Source: Cerrena zonata
Lineage: Eukaryota > Basidiomycota > Agaricomycetes > Polyporales > Cerrenaceae
Reading direction: 5' to 3'
Length of the DNA: 64,000 nt
Assembly: GCA_038087015.1 (NCBI GenBank)
Contig: JASBNA010000059.1
Coordinates: 62,001 to 126,000 of the forward strand
Of this stretch, positions 11,729-23,100 are shown in pieces (the stretch's first letter is position 1; every line of letters begins with the position of its first letter). Below the pieces are notes generated by a model. The model was not told where the DNA came from, did not search any database, and saw nothing but the letters and a program-made list of their open reading frames with translations. A program made the position numbers and the translations under genes.

Positions 11729-12593
11729 ATGTCTTGGTCCCCGTCATCTCACGTTTTGTCTTTATGGTTCCTCTTGTTTGTGCTGTGCGCAACCACTGCC
11801 AACGCACTTCATTTCTACCTTGACGCCGGGGAGAAACGATGTTTCCTCGAAGAGATTCCGAGTGACACTGTAGTTGAAGGTAGGATAATCAAAATACCGA
11901 GAGTGTGGGGTGTATATTGAGTCGTAACTACTTTGTTATCATGATATAGGTCACTACAGAGCTCTTGAGTGGAATGAACATGAACAGAAATATATGGACA
12001 ACCCCGACCTAGGTATCCTTGTCGAAGTTGACGTATGTCTTTCAATTCACATGATTCACTACGTCTCTGTAATATATTACTTTGTATTAGGAACTTGAAA
12101 CTGGCCACAACGTTGTCAAAACGCGTGGTCCAGCAGACGGTCGATTCACATTTACCTCACACGATTCTGGCGACCACTCAGTCTGCCTTTCCTCAAACTA
12201 CGGAACCGCCTGGTTCACCAAGACACATATCCGACTATACCTCGACATCGTTGTCGGCACCACGAAACCTGACCGTGAACATGATCGCTCGCATGTCAGC
12301 GAACTCTCTGCCAAACTTCGTGACTTGAACCAAAAGCTCGAGGATATTCGGCGAGAACAGCAATACCAACGAGAGCGCGAGGCTAACTTTAGAGATCTCA
12401 GCGAACATACCAATAGTAGGGCGGTATGGTATAGTATTGGACAGATTGTGGTCTTGGTTGCGACTTGCGCGTGGCAGTTGAGGCATTTGAGGGTGAGTGA
12501 CCACATGTTATTCGGTAATGTCAGAACAATGGTATTAATGCGACTTCCCTTGATTTTGCTTAGAAATTCTTCGAGGATAGGAAAATGCATTAG
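11729..12593 (+). CDS. emp24/gp25L/p24 family cargo receptor (TMED4/9-like alpha subfamily)
   Basis: A type I membrane protein of COPII/COPI vesicles cycling between ER and Golgi. Exons are 11729-11879, 11950-12032, 12090-12492 and 12564-12593, all in frame. A signal peptide (SLWFLLFVLCATTANA) leads into LHFYLDAGEKRCFLEEIPSD, the start of the GOLD domain. HDSGDHSVCLSSNYGT carries the second GOLD cysteine, and a coiled coil follows (KLRDLNQKLEDIRREQQYQR). The single membrane span is SIGQIVVLVATCAWQLRHLR. The tail is KFFEDRKMH, with the paired Phe used for COPII binding and a basic stretch that resembles, but is not exactly, the KKxx retrieval motif of the alpha subfamily. Only 70 bp separate its stop from the converging ETR1 stop. 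Confidence 0.92.
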
Positions 12594-12663
12594 TACTCGT
12601 TACAATGGTCATGGGATTGCTTTCTTGCTTGCTGTCTGATAACATCCTTCTATTCTATGAAGA

Positions 12664-14485
12664 CTACTCGAACTTTAGCAATGCTTTCTTCCCATATCGA
12701 CCACCTTGCATCTTTGAAATTATCTCTCGGACTTGTTGAGCTACCTCCTGATCACTAGCCGCTCCCTTCAGTGTCAGGATCTCATGCTCTGGTTCTTGAA
12801 GCTGTTGAGCATCATTCGAGAGAACATCAGTTGTTTTGTCGACATCATCAGCACAGGAACTGACCTTTAGTTCAGCCAAAGTCTGCATCAAATCTTCCCT
12901 TTCTTCCCTCGAATGGTCTGCATACCACTTAGTTTGCCTACAATAATCATTAAAAACGAAAGGCCAGCGTCCAAATGATTTCAACGTTACGTACCAGAAT
13001 CCTCTACAAACCAGATCACGGAAAATAAAGAGACTCGTTGGTAGACTCAGCGGTTGCTTGGACATGGCACCGTAAGAAACGAGCGTGGCGCCTTCTGCCA
13101 AGAATCGGGTCATGTCCTTGGTAGGGTCTCCGCTGACGCAGTTTAGCATCAGTGATGCGCCCTGTGTACGACAAACGATGAATCAAAACGGTCTGATCTT
13201 GCTCGGGACTTGGGGTTGTATGTAAGGTACCTTATGAGTGATAGTCGACTTGATTTGTTGGACTGTTTCCTTGTTCTTGAGGTCGTCGTATGTGTAGACG
13301 TGGTCTGCTCCGAGTGAATGAAGGGATTCTTTGAGGGAGATTATGTCATTTCTATTGGACTATTGAGTTGTTTGTCGGAGAGAAACAACACCGTAATCAC
13401 CTGTTTCGAACAAAATTAAGAGTCCGAAGGCCTCTCCGTGAAGCTATTTGGATGACGGCTTGTCCGACCTGAAATATATATATATATTAAACACAAATAA
13501 AATATGTATCTTGAGATACTCACAGCACTGTTTGCACCTGATACCAAGGTATTGGACGTGAGATATTTGTCTGTCTAAAATATGTTGTAGTGCAACGTAC
13601 CGTTCTGGATGACCAAGTCTCCGGGCCTCAAGTTCACAAACGAGTGAAGCATATTGTAAGCAGTCGGAGGGTTCACCTAGACATAACGATAGTTCTAATT
13701 GAACACTCATATCGTTATCATCCACTGAGAGAGCACCTACTGTGATAGTAGCGGCATTTACATCACTAAACTCCTCCGGCACCTTGAGGACATCATCCTC
13801 ATGCAGTGTCCTCGCAGATGCCCAAGTTCCCGACTGCTGCTTCGTCAACACCACTCTATCGCCAACCTTATATCCCTCTACACCCTTTCCCACTTCTATC
13901 ACCTCAGCCAACCCTTCATTTCCTCCAACAAAATGAGGCTCCGAAAACGCATGGACGGTCCCTTCTGCAAGCGTCTTGACAGGTGAAGGTTTCGAGTGGT
14001 ATTTGTTCTCTATGACATTAATGTCTGCGGGGTTTATTGGGGAAAGAATGTATCTGACGTTGAGAGATTTTGGAGGTGGTGAAGAGAGGTCTGGGTATGT
14101 CACTGCTGTTAGTACTTCTGAGGGGTTTCCGAAGGATGGGTAGACGATTGCTCGGTTGGCGTGACGTGCCGCTGAGCTGTGGAGGTGTGCTGTGGCTCCG
14201 AAGCGAAAGCTCTGTCTGAGATTTACGGTTTGGCTAGAATACGGATAGATGCAAGCATGATGATATTGCTCGCTCGCCCAGCGAGTTCTGTAGCTACAGG
14301 TAGTATGTTGCCTGTGTTTTCTATTATTACAAGCATTGACAATTTTAAACCTTTACTATTTGCCTAAAGACTAGGACTTTGGCACTTACGGTCCAATTGA
14401 AACCAAACTTCTGCACGTCGCAGTGGGAAACAAGCGTAGTTATACTTTGAGTATAAAACAATATTGACGTCACAGATAGGAACAT
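12664..14485 (-). CDS. ETR1: Mitochondrial trans-2-enoyl-CoA/ACP reductase (MECR/ETR1-like)
   Basis: NADPH-dependent enoyl reductase of mitochondrial type II fatty-acid synthesis (lipoate supply), in the zinc-free medium-chain dehydrogenase/reductase class. Conserved blocks are NPADINVIENKYHSKP, FVGGNEGLAEVIEVGKGV, GDRVVLTKQQSGTWASART, NPPTAYNMLHSFVNLRPGD and VIQNG followed by the nucleotide-binding exon near 13440-13560. The C-terminal exon (12664-12950) is unusually long and hydrophilic. The N-terminal exon reads SFRFGATAHLHSSAARHANR, rich in Ser/Arg/Ala like a mitochondrial leader, but has no in-frame ATG. A first exon at 14390-14485 (ATG at 14485, donor gtaagt, phase 0) would join to it at 14211 and is my tentative start. 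Family assignment is firm; the 5' exon is not. Confidence 0.85.
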
Positions 14486-14948
14486 GGGAAAATCACATAT
14501 CCCCGATCACTTGCGACTTATCAGCGCCTCCCTTCCTTTTTCTTCAAGTTGCTGGTTAGTATTCCGTCCTTTGAACGACATCGTTCTTGTATTTGTTAAA
14601 GACAGAAAGAGAGTGTGGTATGGTACGCAGCATACTTGCTAAAAGCATCAAAGTATCAACGATATACTCATCTATCGAAGTTGTCATTATATTATATTTC
14701 TCGAGGTTCCTTCAAACGCTGATCACTGATTGTGTGTCTCAGTGCTGTACAGGACTAAGTCCGATTGCTATTCGCATAACGACAGTGATCCCCCCAACCT
14801 AGGCCGACCTTCCAATCATATAAGAACTACTAACTCCCCGCCTGACGTACATACGCTCTTCCATTATAGCTGACCATACCCATTGAAATATAAGCTCTCA
14901 ACTGACTATCAACACACCAAATATCCCCCCAAAGATTATACTCTGACT
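14486..14948. promoter_or_regulatory. Divergent promoter region, ETR1 / uncharacterised gene
   Basis: About 460 bp between divergent genes. CT-rich just upstream of 14880, with a possible TATA-like atataagaa near 14818. No gene was seen. Confidence 0.4.
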
Positions 14949-16322
14949 ATGTCGACCTCCCCTCAGATCGTTCAACACGAGAGTATCCCTCACTCCTACC
15001 AACACCCATACCTTTTCACGAAATCAAAAGACCAACAAACTCTGTATGCCTGGTCAAATTCTGACCCCTCACACTCACACCAATCGACTCCGTTGCAAAC
15101 CGAAAGGATTGACATTGCATATACTTTGTCCCATCTTCTTGCAGAAAAATACGTGTTGATACAAAAAGACGACCCACCATCCCATCAAACTCTCCTGTTA
15201 TTCAGTCTAAACGACGGAAGTCTCTCCGATACCAAAACCATCGTGAACGACAGCAATCCAAATGACCCTGCTCATCGACCTCTACCAGGCGACTCTGCCT
15301 TCCTCGGTTTAACCAAGTATCTTGTTGCCGTTTTCAAAAACGGTACAAGCTCCAAGGATGGCATCATCGAGATCTATGGTGTATCGGATGAAGGAAAGTT
15401 CGTTCTCAAGAATGAACTTCAACAACCTTCTGATGGACCTGCACTCGTGGAGAATGTTGACAACAAAACATGGGGCGCTTCGGGATACACCCTTCCCACC
15501 TGTTTTCATTTCGATGAACGCACCTTCATTGGTGGATTCGAACAACACTCCATGGAGATCGTCAAATGGTCTTCCCAGCCACAACAACCATCTCTCCTCG
15601 AACTTCCCGGAAGTCGGTTTATCGACGGCCTCCGACTTCAAAGCTGGCTCAACGCTAAGCTCTACATCCCCGTGTCTGATTCCCTTCTCATAGCACACTA
15701 TGAATCCCCTCTTGACTTCGTTGATTACGCACCAATCACTTCCATACGCTCCATCAGCCCTGATACGATGGAGCTGAAGTGGTGTTCACCCATCGGTCAC
15801 AAAACAGAACGATTGAGGTATAACGGAAAATTGAACATCCTTATTTCGTTCGGATGCGCCGGAGAAAGAGATTCTAACTCGAACGAGCCGCCACCAAAGA
15901 CTGGGATATTCATCTTGGATGCGGAAACAGGCGCTGTTCGGAGACAAGTACGCACTGACACCAGGTGCGATACTTCACCATCCGGTGAGGAACTCGTTTT
16001 CGCATATGACGATGGGCGTGTGCTCGTCATTTCTTTGGCATCCTTCATCGAAAACGGGTTACCAGAAGAACATGCAACCAAGGATGAAGGCTCTTCAAAT
16101 GTCTCATCGGGTATTCTATTCCGAAGCCCTGCGTTCTATCCAGAACTTGAGCCGGAAACACCTTTGAACAGCAAAGGGAGAGCGAAGGAGAGAAAGGCGG
16201 TGGAGATGTATGCAGAGTTGGGGCAGGCGAGACCTTGGGTGGATGGGTTGTTTGTTGGCGATGGTATAGTGTTGCTGAAGGGGACTCAGAAACTAGGTTA
16301 CGTCGCGATTCGATGGAAGTAA
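14949..16322 (+). CDS. Uncharacterised single-exon protein, possibly beta-propeller-like
   Basis: A 457-residue open frame without introns, unusual beside its intron-rich neighbours. I prefer ATG 14949 (MSTSPQIVQHESIPHSYQHP) over the in-frame ATG at 14883, because the CT-rich stretch before 14949 looks like leader. I do not recognise a family. The chain alternates short hydrophobic strands with Gly/Asp turns (KYLVAVFKNG, GIIEIYGVSDEG, TGIFILDAETG, EELVFAYDDGRVLVISL), the look of a WD40-type or related propeller, but clean repeat signatures are absent. There is no signal peptide or membrane segment. The end, GDGIVLLKGTQKLGYVAIRW, looks complete. That it is a real gene is well supported by its length and composition; function is unknown. 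Confidence 0.75.
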   Translation: MSTSPQIVQHESIPHSYQHPYLFTKSKDQQTLYAWSNSDPSHSHQSTPLQTERIDIAYTLSHLLAEKYVLIQKDDPPSHQTLLLFSLNDGSLSDTKTIVNDSNPNDPAHRPLPGDSAFLGLTKYLVAVFKNGTSSKDGIIEIYGVSDEGKFVLKNELQQPSDGPALVENVDNKTWGASGYTLPTCFHFDERTFIGGFEQHSMEIVKWSSQPQQPSLLELPGSRFIDGLRLQSWLNAKLYIPVSDSLLIAHYESPLDFVDYAPITSIRSISPDTMELKWCSPIGHKTERLRYNGKLNILISFGCAGERDSNSNEPPPKTGIFILDAETGAVRRQVRTDTRCDTSPSGEELVFAYDDGRVLVISLASFIENGLPEEHATKDEGSSNVSSGILFRSPAFYPELEPETPLNSKGRAKERKAVEMYAELGQARPWVDGLFVGDGIVLLKGTQKLGYVAIRWK

Positions 16323-16500
16323 ACTAACTCCTCTAAGAGAATATATTGCGGATTGAAACATCCTCAGAATTAACAGGATAGTACAATATTAGTTCAGAAA
16401 TCTACATGAAAAATATGATAACGTGGATCGGAAATCTAATAGGTGGGCGACATAGCTCTGGAAACAGAAGACAGGATCGTTATAGCCATAGAGCTTATCC

Positions 16501-19500
16501 TCAGACGACACCGAAGTTGTAAATCTCTGCCTGAATAGCGTCCAATCTTCGTTTCTTGTTCGTCAACTCCTCCCTCTCAGTGACAATGTCAACATCCTCG
16601 GCAAGATATGTCGCACATCGTGTTGTGCCGCCGGCTGTTCCGAGACCAAGCTTCTCGATGAGGAAAGGCTGCAAGGATTCAGCAAAACCAAACAAGAAAG
16701 TGTTATCAATAGCCATCGGAATGTTATCAATGACACGCTGAACAACAATGTGAGTGAGCGGACAGCAAAGATAATGTGTGACGATTGCATACCTTGTAAG
16801 CGATGTGGAAGTACGCTCGAACCTCGGCCATGATATCCATCTCTCGTTCATACAAGTCTGGAGGGACTAACTTGCTTAGGTCGGCTGGCGTGACATGGTA
16901 CCCTAATGCAGCAAGAGCGGACAAAGCCTGTCTTTCCATGTTTTTGTGCTCTTCATCGTCAACTAAAGGTCGTTTTTTGAACTTATTGATAACATCAACA
17001 CGACGAGAAGTGGAAACCGGCTGGGTTGAGACCTGAGTCTTGGGTACATGAGTGTTCAAAGCTTTCAGTGCTGTAGGATTGAGTTTCATTATCAGTAGCA
17101 TCAGTTTTTCTTCCAGTTTCTCTTTGTCGTCGTCGTCATCGTCGTCGTCGTCATCGTCATCGTCATCATCATCCGAGTCGGAATCATCCTCTTCTGAGTT
17201 ACTCCCGGAAGAGGATCCCTCGACAGCAGGAGCACGTTTTGGCGGGGGAGCAGCAGGTTTTGGCTGAGGTTTCTGGACTACCTCAGCTTGTAAACGTTCA
17301 GAGTGTGCACATAACGTACGAATACTCAATGCCATCAACTTACCAGGTAGAAATGCTTCTGCTTTGTCTACTCGTTGTCGTTTCGCGGGTGGTTCCAGAC
17401 TGGTCTGACCACCTCGGGCAGCCTTATACTTTGTCAAGTACTTCTCCTTTGTTACCTGATAGTAATGACTATTTTGCGTGTATGGCGAAGATTCCCATTG
17501 GAGAATTATCTCGATTTGACGCAACGTTTCTTCACGTTTGACCTCTAGGAACTCATGTATCAATTTCCTATGAGTGATGTGCTATAAGATAGATGCATGG
17601 AATAGAATGATGTGGCCGACCTTAAATAATCTCTTAGATTCTCATAGCGACCAAACCGGTCATCAACCAACCCAGAGACTGTTCGCCTGAGTATTTTGTG
17701 AATATCCTCAAAACATTGAAGACTGTCCGACTGCCAAGTTTTTCGCGAGGCTTTCATCAAAGATACCTTTGCCGCATAGGGAACATTGTTGGGTAGCTCT
17801 CGTGTCAACGATCTGCGTAGCATTGAGATGAATAATGTTCGTTCCGAGAGACGAAAGAACAATTGACTAACCGTTCAATATGTTTCTTGACATCCTTCAA
17901 GAGCACGTACCGCGTAGGTCGTGCATCCTGGCCGCGGTTATCAGTCAATGTCTCATTACCATCCTCGTCATCGAGCCCTAGATATTGGGCGACGTCGGGC
18001 GTAATTTCTGATTTGTCAACAAAAGGTAAGAACTGAGGTGCAGATGCACGAATGTCACACTTGTATGTGGTGTATATTAGGCGGTTCGCTTGGACTAGCT
18101 CTGATCGATCTGGGTCTCCGCGCACACTCAGCCTAATATCCTGGCAAAAAGACGTGATAAGGCTCAGAACATATGAAGCAGGTTCAGTAGTGACCGGCAG
18201 TGGGAGTTGAGTCAGACGAGCATTGCAGAGCGCAAGCTGTGTTTCAACTTCAGATCGTAAGGTAGGTAAACTTGTCAGGAATATGTTTCAGTATCATGAT
18301 ACTAACTACATGCAATTGAAAGTACAGACCTTTCATCAATGATTCGGCTCAGATGCTTGCTGACGTTGTGTATGAGATTCAAAGTCCCAAACCTATTCGG
18401 ATGGGAAGACTGACACCACGGATGGTTGGTTCTGAAGAATTCATGCTCGGCCTTTCGTGCGTCCGCTGTACTGATACCGTTCGCACGTTCGTCATCGTCG
18501 GGCTGACGAGTACAGTAATATCCGTGTTTGAGAGGGAAACGACGACCTTCGATAACGTCTAACCAGAGATCCCTGGACTTACTTGCTCCAGAAGGCAGTG
18601 TATCTGGCTTTGTGAGCACACCTGGGGAGAAATGAATTTTTGGAAGTGCTTCACAAACCAGTAAGCTTTACCAATAGTTCGTAGACCGGTCGGGTCTTCT
18701 TGTTGTGCCAACCGTGCTGCCTTCTGATTTTCAATGTCATCTACATCATGATGAGCCAATGCATGAATGACACATGCCAACAAGAAAATATACCTGACAT
18801 GGGAAGTGTAACGAGAATAAGACAGTTGCCTCGAATATGAGAGTGTACTAATTCTTCAACAAAATTAACTGTCTCGGCCTCCGCATTTTGGATGATACCT
18901 AACGTAAGATCACTTCATCAATCAGAACCTTTGCGAAGTTAATCATTGCATACCAGGCAGGTCGACGAATGCGAGTTCGGTGAGCTCAGGGCCCCGTAAA
19001 TCGACACAAACAGTGTTTTTGGAGAATTTAAGTTTCCATGGCCCCTTTAAATCGTTGATAGTTGTGTTCAGCCACTTTGAAGCGGTACGTCGAGGATTTA
19101 GAACAGCCGCTTGCGCTCGGCGGAGTACCAATTCAACATCAGACTTGTATGTAATGATAGGCCCAAAGGGAACCTCTCGAACTTCGTCTTGCCTTGAACC
19201 GTCGTCCTTGAACTCCCACCGAATGGACACTTGACACTGCCATTCTTCAGATGACTGGGACAATCGGCATTCCATTGGACACCTAGTACAGGTACCAGCA
19301 TCTCTCGGGACGCTAATCTGTTACGCACATAAGAAAGGTAGGTGAGAACAATTCACTACGACCAAGTCTTGTTGAAAGACAACAAACCCCTGATATTGCT
19401 TCTACCAAGCTAGACTTGCCAGCACTCTGATTGCCAATCACAACAATACGGGGCAAGTCGAGGTCGGCTTGTGCACTAGTAAATGATAATTAAATATCAT

Positions 19501-19627
19501 CAAGGGTCCAGATTGGTAACCAAAACACTCACCCTATTGCCCGCAGCTGGTTGATTAAGGCCATATGTTGCCTTCTGCGAGACGCATACGCAGAGTCTGC
19601 ACTTAAATGTTGGTCGCCCATGATCAT
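16501..19627 (-). CDS. Dynamin-family large GTPase (Mx/dynamin-like) with poly-Asp insert
   Basis: A membrane-remodelling GTPase of the dynamin superfamily. The start is ATG 19627 or 19621 (MGDQHLSADSAYASRRRQHM). G1 is GNQSAGKSSLVEAISG near 19420, followed by RDAGTCTRCP; G3 is FVDLPG (~18960); G4 is TKPD (~18610). The middle/stalk region covers about 17560-18560. The GTPase effector domain is at the C-terminus (MERQALSALAALGYHVTP ... RVIDNIPMAIDNTFLFGF), ending TNKKRRLDAIQAEIYNFGVV. Between stalk and effector domain lies a long disordered insert with PPAKRQRVDK (nuclear-signal-like), a Pro/Lys run and an acidic Ser/Asp/Glu run. The latter has at least 14 consecutive Asp, encoded by a trinucleotide repeat at 17125-17173. 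No PH or proline-rich tail was seen, so it is closer to Mx/Vps1-like than to classical dynamin. Agaricomycetes often carry several such genes. About ten introns. Confidence 0.88.
17125..17173. repeat. Interrupted trinucleotide repeat (GTC/ATC on plus) coding poly-Asp
   Basis: About 16 tandem units of gtc or atc on the plus strand, giving GAC/GAT Asp codons in the minus-strand dynamin gene. The mix of two synonymous codons suggests selection for the acidic tract as well as slippage. Confidence 0.9.
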
Positions 19628-20199
19628 AGCTAAAGACAGGGTACCAGAGATGATAGAGACTACTAGAGAGTGCAGTCACAGTAGTGACGGCCAGGGTGTT
19701 TGTCTATGGTGTCGGCTAATAAGTGTTTCACTTCCAGTACGCGATTGTCAGAGGCGAAGGTCGGAACATTTACGCTAGAATTCCATATTTGTACATACGT
19801 CACTTACTTTTCGTGTTAGGAAGAATCACTTAGTATAAATACGGCCAAGACATGTTACTGTACCGAATGCGTGTGTACCACTGTGTAGTTCCGCAGTTAA
19901 TGACTACTGGTCCAGATTTAAGGACGTCCAGATGAACGAGATAGTCAGAAATTGGGAATGAGAATCATTTTACCAGGCTGTCACCGTTGATACTAACTTA
20001 GTATCAAATAATCGTATAGGGCGAAGTAAAAGAGAGGAGGTATGTTGCTTTCGCGTATCCATCAAACATAATCGGACCGCCACGTGTGACCGAAACTTCG
20101 AATTGTAACAATAACCGATTTTGGGATCGCAAAAATGGCCATCTAGGGCGTCGTAATCCATTGCTATCTAATACGTGATTGAACGGGCACACTATTAGG
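19628..20199. promoter_or_regulatory. Promoter region of the dynamin gene and 3' flank of the ABC transporter gene
   Basis: About 570 bp. The dynamin start is at the left edge, so its promoter lies here, and the transporter stop is at the right edge. Short open frames here are shadows. No other gene was seen. Confidence 0.5.
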
Positions 20200-23100
20200 C
20201 TAAGCCAAACCAGCCTCTGCGGCGAGGGAATAAAACGAACTTGACTGAGAAGCCAGAAGGTTTTTGGGAGAGTCGAATTCAACCACCTAATAATATCAGA
20301 GATTAGTTGTAGTCAGATGTGAGCAGCGATTGGGTGGGCTACCTTTCCTGCATCAAGTACTAGTACTCGATCTGACTCCAAGATTGTGTTAAGTCGATGT
20401 CTGGATGAAAATTGGTCAATTAAAACAAAGAATTAGCACTCGCGGCATCGACTTACGCAATAGTGAGCATAGTGACATCCGCAAATTGTGGTCCACGTAT
20501 GATCTCTTGAATATTTCTGTCGGTTTCTAGGTCGACAGCAGAGGTCGCTACAACGTGCTACGTTAGGACGGGTGCGAATATGAAACTGTCATTGATGCAT
20601 ACCTTCGTCAAGCACGAGGATTTTAGTCTAGGGCACAGGCAAAGGGGCATTAGTCACTGAGCGAAAGTGACAGACAGCGGATTGATGAACTCATACCTTG
20701 CGCAATAAAGCACGAGCGAAGCAGATCAGTTGTCTCTGTCCCGCTGACATCGATGATCCACCCTCTCTAACGGGTGCATCCAGTCCTCCAGGAAGAGATT
20801 CAACGTATTGTTTGAGATGTGACTACCCTCAGCTAGTCAGTATACATTCAAACGCTGATTGAACCTTGAAGTACGTACGTGTTCGAGAGCCACCCAGATA
20901 TCAGCATCTTGATGAGCCCCTGTTGGATCAATGTTCTCTCTGACAGTACCCTCAAATAGATCAGGAGATTGGGGCACAATAGAGATAGAAGATCGCACTG
21001 TAGAAAACATGAGTAAGAAGGAATGATACCGATGTAGAGAAAACTCACAGTCGTGAAGGCCGATCTTCGTCACATCAACGCCGTCGACGTAGATCGTTCC
21101 AGACGTAGGTTCGATTATGCGGAAGAGGGAAAGCAGTAGCTGTCATATTATGTTAGTTTATATCGTGGGTGAGAACCAGAATGAGACAGCAACGTACAGA
21201 TGACTTTCCACTGCCTGTTCTTCCGCAAATACCGATTTTCTCTTTGTGGTTCTAAAGCCAAAAGGTTATCAATACTAATGAGATTGTAAGGGAGGACAAT
21301 TGCGCACAATCTTGATAGAGATATTATTCAAACATGGCTCTAACTCTGGCCTATATTTGGTCGTGTAGTCGCTGAGAAACAATGATTAGCTGCAATCGTA
21401 ACACCTAATGAATTCCATACTTGAATACAATCTCGCCTCTTTGTGGCCATGCTTCCGGGATCGCGTCAGGTATTTCAGCAGGGGCCTCCGGTGTCAAATT
21501 GACATAGTGCAAGATACGTTCGACGCTGACAACATTCTGCTCTACTTCACTCACGGAACGGACAAGCCAATTCTGGGCAACAGCAATTCAGATGGGTCTT
21601 ACACGAATACGAGATCATGAATGACGTACCAAAGCACCAGTCGCATTCAATGCATACGACAACACGAATCCGACAAGACCCGCATCAACACCTGTCGTAA
21701 TGAGGGCAGCCAGAGCGAGTACAGCAGCCACAAAAATGATGGTGGCGCCTACAAGTTCAAGTCGAATAGCGAGCCAGCGGTTGACAGCGATACTGGGCAG
21801 GTAACACATTTGGTTTCGGTCGACTCGACGTTCCTCGTTTTGAATGAAGACGGATTGCTGGGAGAATGCACGAATTGTAGATAGACCATTGAGTGACTCG
21901 GAGAACCATGCAAATATAGGAGAACGGGAGACCGCATCAAGACGCTTGAGCTCTCGGGATGTGGAAAGATAGTATCTAGAGTTATCATCAGTAAGAAGGA
22001 CATATGGATGGAGTGGGACTACACACATCATGACACGGAGGTAGAACCAAGCGAGAGGAGGTACGGCGACCAACTATGCACAACGCTGTCAGTAAAATTA
22101 AGATGGTTTGCGCAACCAGGTTACTTACGAAAAGGGGGAAACTGAACCCAATAACGGCAACGATCATCATGGTGACGAAGAATGTTCGGACGACATTTTG
22201 AATGACCTGGATTAGATGTTGAACCTTGACTCAAAGACGTTTAGAGTCTATTGTATGAACTTACCCTTGCCAGAACAGCATCAACAACGTAGATATCCCT
22301 GCTAAACAAGTTCAGAACACGACCAGTGGGTGTTTGTTCGAAGAACGACATAGGAGCGCGCATAACAGCCTGTAACATCTGATAAAGGACAAATCGTTTA
22401 GATCAGTTTTTATCGTAGACGTGATAGAACTACAACTCACCGCATCATGCAAATATTGCGAACTTCGCACGGCGCAGAACACCCAAAGCACAACTGTCGA
22501 GATCATACCGATAACGACGGACACCAATGAGAACAGACCATATCCCAACACATACACGCCAACTCCCTTGTTGCTACCAGCCTCACGATTGTGTTCTCCC
22601 CAAGCCCTCAACGTGTAATTGGCAAGCAACCCCGCGATCTGAACCAACCCTGTCGCGAGAATGAACGCAACAAAACCAATCTTGGAAGCTGCCTGGATGT
22701 ATTGAACATAAACATCATTCTTGACACGTCCTTGTTCACTATGTTCCTTGGAGGGTCCATCAGGAGAAGTCTGAGTAGGAATTGTGTCGGAGAGGGTTGC
22801 CTTTGCGAAGGACCGTCTACGAATAAGTTTCTCGGCGACTGAAGCGAGCTTCTGGTCGACCGTTATGTCGACCATGGAAGAGTCAACAGCAGTATCAGAA
22901 GGTGTATCGGAGCTTGGTCCTGTGAAAGGAGTTGAAACACCAGAGCTTCCCAGGTTGCCGTGGCCCTTACTACATAGTAAAGTTAGAACCAAATGGCTAC
23001 AGAGCTAGGGATAAAGAATAAGATATCTTACATGAGTTTGTACAGTGCACCTTCTTCGTTACTGATGAGTTGGTCGTAGGATCCTTGTTCGATAATGATT

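Noticed and set aside
17052..17267. Poly-Ser frame on the plus strand
   Set aside because: Complement of the poly-Asp repeat in the dynamin gene.
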